From NCBI GenBank assembly GCA_022564295.1, contig JADFLR010000011.1:1-64000 (forward strand): a stretch of DNA of 64,000 nt, in the 5' to 3' direction. The stretch comes from Bacteroidota bacterium (GTDB lineage: Bacteria > Bacteroidota > Ignavibacteria > Ignavibacteriales > Ignavibacteriaceae). The notes under the pieces are model-generated. The model saw only the letters and a list, made by a program, of their open reading frames with translations. It was not told where the DNA came from and ran no database searches. Shown piece by piece: positions 38,217-47,520 of this stretch (positions within the stretch are counted from its first letter, which is position 1; every line of letters begins with the position of its first letter). The position numbers and the translations under genes were made by a program.

Positions 38217-40923
38217 TATTCACATTGTACCCGATAGAAAAATAGAAGAAAATTTCACCCCATACAACCGGGTTTTCCGGTAACTTTTTGTTTAATAGAA
38301 AACTTCTTCCTATTGCAAATTCAGTGGGACCTATCGGCGTATCAAAAGAAAGAATTCCACCAATACCATGCCGCAAATCTTTAAATCTTATCTGCGATTG
38401 TTCCAGCCAGGTATTTCCAAGATCATATCTTAATTTGATATAGGTATCAAAGAAAACTTTGAAAGGTAATTTTAATCTATACATAAGCGATGTGAGAAAA
38501 ATTTGCCTTCCGCGGAATTCATTTTCTCTCATTCCTAAAAACGAATCCATTCCACCCAGAAAAAATTGTTCGCTAAGAGGTGTGGTGTTATCGCTAAAAC
38601 CAATTTTTATTCTTGGTATAAGGGTGCTTCGTTTGCCTAAATTAAAAAAGTATCGAAAGTCCATTCCGATTGAAATGAAACTCTGGTTACCACCAAGAAA
38701 ACTTTGAGCCGTTTCATAAAAACCGGTAAAGTATAATCCACTCAAGGGATAAGGATACTTGTTCATGTTATCAATTGTGGTATTTAATCCAATACTAACT
38801 AATTTTGTTTTAAACTGTTCAACAGCATCTCCTTCAATATTTTCGATTTCATCAAACTGATATTTTCCTGTAAAGATAAGATTTCCAAATTTCTCTATCT
38901 GTGTTCCCAACGAAAGAGATATTCCATAAAAAGTTTGATTATATACTCCCGTTTTAACCCGGGAGAAAGTTTTTGTCGAGGATTGCGGAACATCCTCATA
39001 AACATTGATATCGCTAAATTTATAATAAACGCTTGCATTATAGGTTAAGTACGTATTTAAAATCCTATGATTTTTTATTTCGAAAATATATGCACCGTTA
39101 CTTGCACCACCGTAAAGGAAAAGCCCGGCTTCAGTTCCGGAACCAAAAATATTTTCGTCTCTTATATCAAGACTAAACTGTGCATTATAGGTTTCGTCTG
39201 CGAGAAAACCAAATCGCAGTACTCCTGATGGTTTTTCATCCACGTGGATTATAAGAGTATTTTTTCCGTCTTCTTCAACGATAAGCATTGCAATATCTTT
39301 AAAGAAACCCGAATTGCTTAAGTTCTCCAAACTTTCTTCTACTTTATCATAAATAAAATATTCACCTCTTTTTATTTGAAGCTCCCTTGTAATTAAAGTT
39401 TCCCTGGTAAAGTTACCCTTAACTATTATGTTTGATATCAATCCTTCATTAAAAAACAACATCAGGGTTCCTGTGAGCTCATCGAAATCTAATCTTTCAA
39501 AATCTGCCAATAAATATCCCTTTAGACGATAATGCCTTAATATTTTTGATATTGTTTTTGCAATTACTCTGTTATTAAATGGTTTATTAATTAATATGGA
39601 AAGAATTGATTCGACAACTTGTTTATCAATTTGCTTAATACCAATTGCTTCGATTGTTTTTATAACAGGGTTTAGCCGATAATTAAACTTTAGGATTATT
39701 GAATCTGGAAACCCTGCAACTTCCATACTTATCGATTTGTATTTGCCTGTTTCATAAAGATGTGCCATATCTTTTTTTATTTCTGCACTGGAAACAGAAT
39801 CATAAGAAACATACTTATTAAGCAAAGAAAATAATTCTTTTTCCTTTTCATTATTGAAGACGATATTTTTAATAAAAAACTCATCGTGTTTTAATCTACT
39901 GTTAAAAAAGGAATCGGCGGCAGTTTTAATGTTGTTTATAACCGGCAGGGTGCTCTTATAACCAAGCAAAATAAGAGAATCAATATTAACAAATTCAGTT
40001 GAAGATTTATCATATAAAACCGGTGTAATAACAAAATCTGCAAGAGACAGCTGAATTGCATTTAGTTTTTTCATCGGGATACTTACAACCTGATCTGCAA
40101 TGTACCATGGTAAATCAATTTTCTCTTTCGGATGCAGCGGACTTGTAGTGTTCACGGCTATAATTAAATCGGCACCATTTTCTTTTGTTATATCCACAGG
40201 AATGTTTGATAATAACCCGCCGTCAACAAGCAGTTTATCATCCCATTTTACTGGTTCAAGGAAAAAAGTAACGCTGGAGCTTGCACGCATTGCCCTGCTT
40301 AATTGTCCGTTCTCTAATACAACAATATCGCCGGTTATCAAATCGGTACAAACTGCTCTGTATTTAATCCACAAATCATCAAAGCTTTTGCCCGGATGAA
40401 CGGGCGCCTGGTTAGTGAGCAGGTAAAGATAATTTGTTAATTTTTGTCCTTCGCTAAATGATGTGGGTAATACGGGATTCAGTCCGTCTAATCGTAAAGC
40501 AAATAAAGCCCTGTCCTCGGTTATCTTCTGGCTTATAAAAAGTTCACGCCGGCTTTTCTTTTGATTTAAAGAAAGCATATTGCCCCAGTTTGTATTTAAA
40601 GCAATCGAATCAAGCTCATCTATCGTAAAACCGGCTGCATAAAGACCACCGACAATGCTGCCCATACTTGTACCGACTATTACATTTGTTTCAATACCTG
40701 CTTCATCCAAAGCTTTAAGAACCCCAAATTGTGAAAGTGCCCTAGCACCGCCACCGCTTAATGCTAATCCGATTACCGGTTTATCTTTCGGAAAATATTC
40801 AACCAATCCGAATGGAAGATTTCTGGTGTTTAATTCAAGAGTTATGGTTTTTTTTTCCTGTGAATAGGAAACAGAAATGAAAAACAGTAAAGGAAGGAGG
40901 ATTATTTTAAGCAATAATTTCAT
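38197..40923 (-). CDS. Patatin-like phospholipase fused to Omp85-type barrel
   Basis: The 908-residue protein has a signal peptide (about 1-21), then a patatin domain with the oxyanion GGGARAL (57-63), nucleophile GTSMGS (Ser86) and catalytic Asp in DGGLL (about 230). POTRA-like beta-alpha repeats follow (about 330-560), and a C-terminal surface-antigen barrel (about 570-908) carries a GLRENEFRGRQ-like element. This order matches PlpD-type type Vd autotransporters and patatin/BamA hybrid proteins of Bacteroidota. It could be a lipase displayed at or tethered inside the outer membrane. Confidence 0.9.
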   Translation of the reverse strand: MKLLLKIILLPLLFFISVSYSQEKKTITLELNTRNLPFGLVEYFPKDKPVIGLALSGGGARALSQFGVLKALDEAGIETNVIVGTSMGSIVGGLYAAGFTIDELDSIALNTNWGNMLSLNQKKSRRELFISQKITEDRALFALRLDGLNPVLPTSFSEGQKLTNYLYLLTNQAPVHPGKSFDDLWIKYRAVCTDLITGDIVVLENGQLSRAMRASSSVTFFLEPVKWDDKLLVDGGLLSNIPVDITKENGADLIIAVNTTSPLHPKEKIDLPWYIADQVVSIPMKKLNAIQLSLADFVITPVLYDKSSTEFVNIDSLILLGYKSTLPVINNIKTAADSFFNSRLKHDEFFIKNIVFNNEKEKELFSLLNKYVSYDSVSSAEIKKDMAHLYETGKYKSISMEVAGFPDSIILKFNYRLNPVIKTIEAIGIKQIDKQVVESILSILINKPFNNRVIAKTISKILRHYRLKGYLLADFERLDFDELTGTLMLFFNEGLISNIIVKGNFTRETLITRELQIKRGEYFIYDKVEESLENLSNSGFFKDIAMLIVEEDGKNTLIIHVDEKPSGVLRFGFLADETYNAQFSLDIRDENIFGSGTEAGLFLYGGASNGAYIFEIKNHRILNTYLTYNASVYYKFSDINVYEDVPQSSTKTFSRVKTGVYNQTFYGISLSLGTQIEKFGNLIFTGKYQFDEIENIEGDAVEQFKTKLVSIGLNTTIDNMNKYPYPLSGLYFTGFYETAQSFLGGNQSFISIGMDFRYFFNLGKRSTLIPRIKIGFSDNTTPLSEQFFLGGMDSFLGMRENEFRGRQIFLTSLMYRLKLPFKVFFDTYIKLRYDLGNTWLEQSQIRFKDLRHGIGGILSFDTPIGPTEFAIGRSFLLNKKLPENPVVWGEIFFYFSIGYNVNISPASF

Positions 40924-41001
40924 TCTGACCAGCTAATAAAAAAGCATTAAGATTAAATAATTATTTTATCTCAATGCTTTTAAGTTAAGTAAATTAAAAC
41001 T

Positions 41002-42864
41002 TTATCGTTTTCTTTTCGCCTGTGCTTTTTTCTGCTGTTCCGCAGCATCCATTAGTTTTGACATAAAACCCTGTTTCTTTTTAGGATTTTTAACAGGAAC
41101 CAATTCCATTCCGCTGTGCTGATGGTTAATGTACTGCTGCTGTGCAATTGAAAGCAGATTGAACAGAAAATAATAAAGGTTTAATCCCGAAGGAAACGTC
41201 ATGAACAATATAGTTAAGAAAACCGGCATAATATAAACCAATGCCTGCTGCTTCGGATCTTTCATCGTCATCTTCTGTTGTATAAAAGTAGTAACGCCCA
41301 TCAATATTGCCAGCCCGCTTATTTCCTGAATACCGACCATTGGCAATTTGAAACCGAGATCGTAAATAATATCGGGTTGTGATAAATCTTTAATCCACCA
41401 AATAAAAGGCTGCTGCCGTAACTCTAGTGCTGTTTGGAACATTCCCCATAAAGCTACGAAGATGGGCATCTGCAAAAGCATGGGAAGACATCCGCCCGCA
41501 GGGTTTATTCCGTAGGTTTGATACAGCTTCATTGTTTCTTTGCTTATCTTCTGCTGATCGTCTTTATGCTTCTCTTTTATTTCAGCAATCTTGGGCTGAA
41601 GAAGCGACATCTTCTTCATCGATTGATAGCTTTTCTTTGTAAGAGGGTAAACCACGATCTTAATGATTATTGAAAATACAACGATTACAAAACCGTAGTT
41701 AGGTATAAAAAGATGAAGGAAGTTAAACAGCGGAAGTAATACGTATTCAGCGATTGGTCTGACAATAAATTTTAATCCGAAGAAGCCGCCAAAGTCTACA
41801 AGTGCTTCTAAATTATTGCCCAATTCTTTTAAGGTGTTATAATCAACGGGTCCTATATATAACTTGAACGATTGTTTTTCATAATCGGTGTTTTTAAATG
41901 GAAGACTCAGCCGTATGTTATAAAATTCTGCTACACCCTGATTCGGTCTTGCCTCGCTATATCCTTCTAGATAAGCACCATTAACAGACGATGGCTCTTT
42001 AGGAATTATTATAGCAGCGAAGTATTTGTTTCTTGCGGCAATCCAATCAACCCTGCCGTTAAAATCTTCTCTAATGGTTTCATTATTGTCCGATGGCGCA
42101 TCAATAATAACCTGTTCATCACCATAATACACACTTGAGTTGGAATAAATCGCCTCATCAAAAGTATTCTTTTCAACAAACCTTAATCCGTTATTCCAAA
42201 CTAGGTCATATTCGTTGTTGCTTATAATGTCATTCATTCCAACGAGTTCAATGTCGGTCTCTATTTCGTAGTTACTTCCTCTGAGGGTATATGTTTTTAC
42301 AATTTCTTTACCGTCTTCAATTATCAGGTGGAATTTTATAGTTAAGGAATCTCCGTTGGTAATTGTGTGTTTCCCTGCAGATAGGTCTGACTCAAAAAAG
42401 AAATCTGCCGTATTGATAGCCTTACCGTCGGTTGATACAAAAGAAAGGTCGTAAGTATTTCCACGGGAATAATTAATTAATTGTACCCTTGTTTTATATA
42501 GATCATCATCGCCGTTATCGTTACTTGAATACCAATTTTTATACTTTTTTAGAAACACCTTATGTATGTTTCCACCCTTATTTGAAAACTCTATTATAAA
42601 AACATCGTTTTCAATAGTGGTGATTTCCTCTATCTCATCACCAGCGCTAAAATATTTTCCACCCGGTAGAATAACATCTTTGGTTTTTATTTCTTCTGTT
42701 AACGGTATAACCGGTTCCGATAATTTAACTGTATCAATTATTACAACGGTAGTGGAATCGGTTTGTTTTGGCTTTACATCCGTGGGATCGGGTGCTGTAA
42801 GATACAACCATGCTACAAGAACAATTCCAATTAATACAAATGCTAAAGTTGTTTGCTTATCCAT
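41002..42864 (-). CDS. yidC: Membrane protein insertase YidC
   Basis: The 620-residue protein has an N-terminal helix (about 5-23), a large periplasmic beta domain and a C-terminal insertase core of five helices (FGFKFIVRPIAEYVLLPLF-like start, KKMSLLQPKIAEIKEKHKDD loop, PAGGCLPMLLQMPIFVALW). The basic tail is typical. It inserts membrane proteins with or without SecYEG. It lies 68 bases after rnpA; the usual yidD between them is absent. Confidence 0.96.
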   Translation of the reverse strand: MDKQTTLAFVLIGIVLVAWLYLTAPDPTDVKPKQTDSTTVVIIDTVKLSEPVIPLTEEIKTKDVILPGGKYFSAGDEIEEITTIENDVFIIEFSNKGGNIHKVFLKKYKNWYSSNDNGDDDLYKTRVQLINYSRGNTYDLSFVSTDGKAINTADFFFESDLSAGKHTITNGDSLTIKFHLIIEDGKEIVKTYTLRGSNYEIETDIELVGMNDIISNNEYDLVWNNGLRFVEKNTFDEAIYSNSSVYYGDEQVIIDAPSDNNETIREDFNGRVDWIAARNKYFAAIIIPKEPSSVNGAYLEGYSEARPNQGVAEFYNIRLSLPFKNTDYEKQSFKLYIGPVDYNTLKELGNNLEALVDFGGFFGLKFIVRPIAEYVLLPLFNFLHLFIPNYGFVIVVFSIIIKIVVYPLTKKSYQSMKKMSLLQPKIAEIKEKHKDDQQKISKETMKLYQTYGINPAGGCLPMLLQMPIFVALWGMFQTALELRQQPFIWWIKDLSQPDIIYDLGFKLPMVGIQEISGLAILMGVTTFIQQKMTMKDPKQQALVYIMPVFLTILFMTFPSGLNLYYFLFNLLSIAQQQYINHQHSGMELVPVKNPKKKQGFMSKLMDAAEQQKKAQAKRKR

Positions 42865-42932
42865 TATTAATTCCTTTTAAGATCAGCTTGGAAAGATTGC
42901 AGGTTAGAAAAACGAGGCTGAAAAATTTCCAT

Positions 42933-43517
<585 letters not shown>

Positions 43518-43619
43518 TTACAAATTTAACAGCATATTTCCATTAATTCAAGCAAATTAGCAACTCATAATGACTAAAGAGAAAATAAAAAAATATATTT
43601 CATTTTTACCTGTAATTAA

Positions 43620-43927
43620 TTTGCAACATAACTAAATACTTTCTATTTTTTAGTTAAGGTAGGGCACCCAAATTAATGTGGATAAGTTGTTGATAACCCG
43701 GCTTTGTGAAAACGTTTCACATTATTTTTTTGATGATAATTTGTGATTTTAAAAAATATTTTGTGTGTGATTTTAAGTAATCTCTCTAAGTTGCTTGTAT
43801 TTAAGTGCTTAGCATGCCCAGGCTTATGTTGATAAGTTGTGCATAACCCCATGTTAAACTAACAAAACATATTTAATTTCTTTATAAATGCATATTTATT
43901 AAAGCTTTAATCTGTGGATAACTAATT
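43620..43927. other. Predicted chromosomal origin oriC with DnaA boxes
   Basis: The AT-rich gap between rpmH and dnaA contains perfect or near DnaA boxes, all on the minus strand: TTATCCACA at 43677-43685 and 43913-43921, TTATCAACA at 43688-43696 and 43827-43835, and TTATGCACA at 43838-43846. Two pairs share the same arrangement: box, GT, box, then CCC, phased 11 bases apart. AT-rich tracts near 43720-43800 are candidates for unwinding. The rpmH-oriC-dnaA order is a classic origin layout. Confidence 0.88.
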
Positions 43928-45334
43928 ATGATTTCAGAATTTTCAGAAAACACTACGGCGATTGATTACTCCGCAGTTTGGAAAAAATGCCTTGGCAAAA
44001 TAAAGGAAAATGTCACCCAAATGACTTATAACACATGGTTTCTTCCAATAAAGCCGGTTCAACTATCGAATAAAATTCTGAAGGTCGAACTGCCCAGCAG
44101 ATTTTTCTGGGAATGGATAGACGAACATTATAATTTACTGATAAACAAAACCATTACAGAAATAATTGGACCCGAGGCAAAACTAACTTATATAATTGAT
44201 GAAGAAACCGAAGATGATGAAAATTTGCTCGGCGTTGCTGTGAAGACATCTTACCGCGAACACACTATAAAAGAAAAACCGAAAGTAAATCATAATTTTG
44301 AATCTTTCTTAAACACTCGCTACACATTTGATAATTTTATTACCGGAGAAAGCAACCAGCTTGCAAGAGCTGCCGCAGGTGCTATAAGCGATAATCCTGG
44401 AGGAACATCTTTCAATCCGTTTTTTGTATACGGCGGAGTAGGGCTTGGTAAGACACATCTTATTCAGGCAATTGGTAATGAAATTGTAAACCGGTTTCCC
44501 GAAAAGAGAGTAATTTATTTATCCACCGATATCTTTACTGTTGAATTTGTTGAATCTATCCAGGCAAACAAGGTTAACGAGTTTTCTAGTTTTTACCGGA
44601 GTATGGATGTGCTTATAATTGATGATATTCAGTTTCTGATTGGTAAGGAAAAAACGCAGGATTTATTTTTTCACATTTTTAACATGCTGCATCAATCAAA
44701 AAAGCAGATAATCCTTACGAGTGATAAGCCGCCTAAAAATCTTAAAGGATTGGATGAAAGATTGATATCTCGTTTTCAGTGGGGGCTTTCAGCCGATATT
44801 CAACCGCCTGAATTAGAAACACGAATTGCCATTTTAAGAAAGAAATCCGAAACTTTCGGAATGACGGTTTCTTCAGAGATACTTGATTACATTGCATCGA
44901 ATATTACTTCGAACATTAGAGAACTTGAAGGATGCCTTATTAAACTTCTTGCAAATGCCTCATTAAATTCCAAGGAAATAACTTTTGATTTAGCGAAAAA
45001 AACGGTTAAGGAAATCGGGACCAACAGGAAAATAAATAATATCAATATCGAATCAATCACAAAAACAGTATGTACACACCTGAATATTGCTGAGAATAAA
45101 ATTCGTGATAAAACACGGAAAAAAGAAATTGTTCGGGCAAGACAGCTTGCAATGTTTTTATCAAAAGAGATGACCAATGCTTCGCTTAAAACCATCGGGC
45201 TGCATTTTGGCGGAAGAGATCATTCAACCGTTGTACATGCATGTGCATCTGTAGAAGAAGCAAAAACAAAGGACAGGATTTTTAGTGAGTTGATTGAGGA
45301 TCTTAAAAATCAAATTGAACTGAACTCAACTTAG
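43928..45334 (+). CDS. dnaA: Chromosomal replication initiator DnaA
   Basis: The 468-residue AAA+ initiator has four domains: I (about 1-80, interaction with other DnaA and helicase), a linker, III with Walker A GGVGLGKTH and Walker B LIIDDIQFL, and IV, the DNA-binding helix-turn-helix ending in GGRDHSTVVHA. It binds the boxes in the gap upstream; the last box ends six bases before its ATG, which suggests autoregulation. dnaN is not next to it. Confidence 0.97.
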   Translation: MISEFSENTTAIDYSAVWKKCLGKIKENVTQMTYNTWFLPIKPVQLSNKILKVELPSRFFWEWIDEHYNLLINKTITEIIGPEAKLTYIIDEETEDDENLLGVAVKTSYREHTIKEKPKVNHNFESFLNTRYTFDNFITGESNQLARAAAGAISDNPGGTSFNPFFVYGGVGLGKTHLIQAIGNEIVNRFPEKRVIYLSTDIFTVEFVESIQANKVNEFSSFYRSMDVLIIDDIQFLIGKEKTQDLFFHIFNMLHQSKKQIILTSDKPPKNLKGLDERLISRFQWGLSADIQPPELETRIAILRKKSETFGMTVSSEILDYIASNITSNIRELEGCLIKLLANASLNSKEITFDLAKKTVKEIGTNRKINNINIESITKTVCTHLNIAENKIRDKTRKKEIVRARQLAMFLSKEMTNASLKTIGLHFGGRDHSTVVHACASVEEAKTKDRIFSELIEDLKNQIELNST

Positions 45335-45394
45335 AAAATAAAATTATTAAAACGCATTGTTGGGATTATCTGAGAAGAACCCCCGCAAAGGTCG

Positions 45395-45410
45395 TCCCGA
45401 TAAATCGGGA
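45395..45410. repeat. Short palindrome downstream of dnaA
   Basis: TCCCGAT and ATCGGGA pair around AA. The same TCCCGAT...ATCGGGA core appears at about 51851-51866 and, in looser form, near 1396-1412 and 63194-63212. It belongs to a family of dispersed intergenic palindromes. Confidence 0.65.
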
Positions 45411-45426
45411 TGCCTAAATGACGCTG

Positions 45427-46782
45427 TCATTTAAGCATCAACATTTTTTTTGTTTCTCTGAAACTCCCCGCACTTAGTGTGTAAAAATATACTCCGCTGC
45501 TCAGGGGCAGAATACTATTCTGTCCCACAGAAAATTCTACCTCATAAGTTCCAGCAGGTTTTTCCTCATTTACAAGCACAGCAACTTCGTTACCCAAAAC
45601 ATCATAAACTATTAATGTTATAAACCTTTCGCTCTTTTCCTCTCCCTGGTAAGGGGAGGGAATTAAGGGTGAGCCTGCCTTACCGGAAGGCAGGACTGGG
45701 ATTGTAAATTTTATTTTAGTTGACGGGTTAAACGGATTCGGAAAATTTTGGTGCAGCATAAATTTTTGGGGAAGGTTAATGTTGTCTTCTGCTTTTGTGG
45801 TATTCTGTTTATACTTTAGTATTAATCCGTTTTCGCCAACAGCATAACCTGTAAATGGGTCGGTAAAAGTCAGATCAAAAATCACAGCACTATCCGGCGT
45901 TGGCTTTTCAACCCATGTCTCACCTTTATCTGAAGTAAAAAGAAATTTTGGACCGGATGCAGACCACCCCTCTGTATTTGTTCTGAAATCAATTGCAAAT
46001 GAAAGACCGAATAGAGGCAGCTCTTCAAAACTCCAGTTCTTACCGGAATCGGTTGTTTTAATATTTCCGATTCCAAAAAATCCTTCGGGATCACCCGAAA
46101 GAGTTATCGCATTAAGTGAATCGAAAACAAATATATCAAATATCTGGTCGGGACTTACGCCCACAGAAGACCAGCTTAAACCAAAATCGGCTGTGCGCCA
46201 GATAACTCCGGCAAAATCTATAAACCCGCCGCAAGCGTAACCAAACTGCCGATTGTAAAAATTAAAATTCAATACTGGAAGATTAGAAACAAATCCCGAA
46301 TCGATGCCGGCATCAACCCATGTAAATCCGCCATCGGTCGTTCCCGCAATTTTCGATCCCCCGATCCAGCCGTTAAGAGAATCGAAATAGAAAATTGTGT
46401 TCATAAAAACATTATCTTCCGGATAATTCTCTGCAGCCCATTCATTTCCGCCGTTTGTAGTTGTAATTATCGTTGTACCGAAAGGCATCGTGGTTCTTAA
46501 AGTTAATGCCCAGCCAAGGTTTTCATCTAAAAAGAATAGAGCAACAATAAAGGTGCTTACAGTGCTGTTTTGTTCTTCCCAGCTTAACCCGCCGTTTGCT
46601 GTATGAAAAATTATTCCATCTTTACCGGCACACCAGCCGGTTGTGCTGTCAACAAAAAAAACATGTCGTAATAATTTATCTGTGGGTGAATCCAGCCTTT
46701 TCCAATTTTCCTGTGCATAGCCGGATGAATAAAACAGTATGAAGCACGGCAGCAAAAATTTTATATTTATAATCTTTATCAT
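45427..46782 (-). CDS. Secreted YCF48/BNR-like repeat protein with T9SS sorting domain
   Basis: The 451-residue protein has a signal peptide (about 1-24, ending GYAQ). Repeated blades follow, such as GWCAGKDGIIFHTANGG and GYAVGENGLILKY, typical of YCF48/photosystem-assembly-like beta-propellers. The C-terminal 100 residues form a type IX secretion sorting domain (NFPNPFNPSTKIKF, YDVLGNEVAVLVNEEKPAG, KKMLMLK). Inside this domain a palindrome-bearing insert is translated (PSGKAGSPLIPSPYQGEEKSE). ATG at 46782 is preferred over a TTG at 46812. It is surface or extracellular; its function is unknown. Confidence 0.85.
   Translation of the reverse strand: MIKIINIKFLLPCFILFYSSGYAQENWKRLDSPTDKLLRHVFFVDSTTGWCAGKDGIIFHTANGGLSWEEQNSTVSTFIVALFFLDENLGWALTLRTTMPFGTTIITTTNGGNEWAAENYPEDNVFMNTIFYFDSLNGWIGGSKIAGTTDGGFTWVDAGIDSGFVSNLPVLNFNFYNRQFGYACGGFIDFAGVIWRTADFGLSWSSVGVSPDQIFDIFVFDSLNAITLSGDPEGFFGIGNIKTTDSGKNWSFEELPLFGLSFAIDFRTNTEGWSASGPKFLFTSDKGETWVEKPTPDSAVIFDLTFTDPFTGYAVGENGLILKYKQNTTKAEDNINLPQKFMLHQNFPNPFNPSTKIKFTIPVLPSGKAGSPLIPSPYQGEEKSERFITLIVYDVLGNEVAVLVNEEKPAGTYEVEFSVGQNSILPLSSGVYFYTLSAGSFRETKKMLMLK
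45632..45712. repeat. REP-like palindromic insert within coding sequence
   Basis: This contains CCTGCCTTACCGGAAGGCAGG (45674-45694) after a CCTCTCCCTGG...GGGGAGGG inverted pair (about 45640-45660). A related CCTGCCTGCTGGTAGGCAGG lies at about 57137-57156. It sits in frame in the T9SS sorting domain. Confidence 0.65.
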
Positions 46783-46857
46783 TAAAGGAATTATTTTTTG
46801 AACAACATACAAGTATTAAGAGAAAAATAAAAAGAAGCAATGGTTTTAAAAATCATT

Positions 46858-46929
46858 TCATATGTTTATAATTTTATATTAAGGTCATATGAAACTCATC
46901 CAGATACATCGTAACTCGTTTCACATGTT
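46858..46929. repeat. Dispersed 72-base repeat, copy A
   Basis: It aligns without gaps to 51809-51880: both begin TCATATGTTTATAATTTTA and continue with CATATGAAACTC at the same spacing, ending in a TTCAxATGT stretch. Copy B has an extra TCCCGATTAATCGGGA palindrome where this copy is diverged. Confidence 0.7.
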
Positions 46930-47106
46930 GTTAAACAGGATTAAAATTCTAAAAAAAATTTTTACCAAAATGAAAAGTAACCGAAAGCCAGGGCAACGCT
47001 TTGTCGTAAGGAAAAACGTAGTGACTTTTTACTTACAAAAGCAGCGGTAAATTCACTTCGATTTAATAATTAGCCCATAAACCTTCCCGCCACCACTTAA
47101 AACAGA

Positions 47107-47193
47107 AAATGAAAATTGTAATTTATCCTGGATAAATACACGGAGCTCTTCAACCTACGAAGAATAAAACATTGTGTGAATGCCTTTAATCAT
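47107..47193 (-). pseudogene. Truncated copy of the VOC-family gene 5' end
   Basis: The sequence (homologous block 47107-47253, aligned without net gaps to 49237-49383) carries the first 28 or so codons of the VOC gene, starting MIKGIHTMFYSS. Codon 13, CAG in the intact gene, is TAG here (47157-47155). The copy stops abruptly, so the rest of the gene is absent. It is a duplicated fragment that cannot make the protein. Confidence 0.85.
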
Positions 47194-47520
47194 TGGTTAA
47201 TCATCCTGAATTTTTTTGAAAGGGAAATAGCAAATTCATACCCAATAGAAAACAAGCGAATTGTTTGTTTTTAAATACCTTATGCAGACTACTGATACTG
47301 CTGTGATGAGAATTCTGTAAATTCATGGTGCTATTAGCAGTTAAGAATTAAAGTCCAAAGTTAATTAAGGATTGCACAGAAAACACAAATTTATAAGAAA
47401 TAGAAGATAGTTGAAAATGCTATACGTATCATTCACTTGTTTGACAAATAGCAATAATATATCTATCTAGAAAAAATTCCGCTTAAAACTTAACGATAAT
47501 GAATAAGTTGAGGAGGTTCC

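Larger units (their letters stand above)
46783..47520. other. Non-coding region with repeats and a gene fragment
   Basis: The 738 bases contain a 72-base dispersed repeat (46858-46929, also at 51809-51880) and a 147-base copy of the VOC gene's 5' end (47107-47253). No intact gene is seen. AGGAGGT just before 47521 is the ribosome-binding site of the next gene. Confidence 0.6.
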
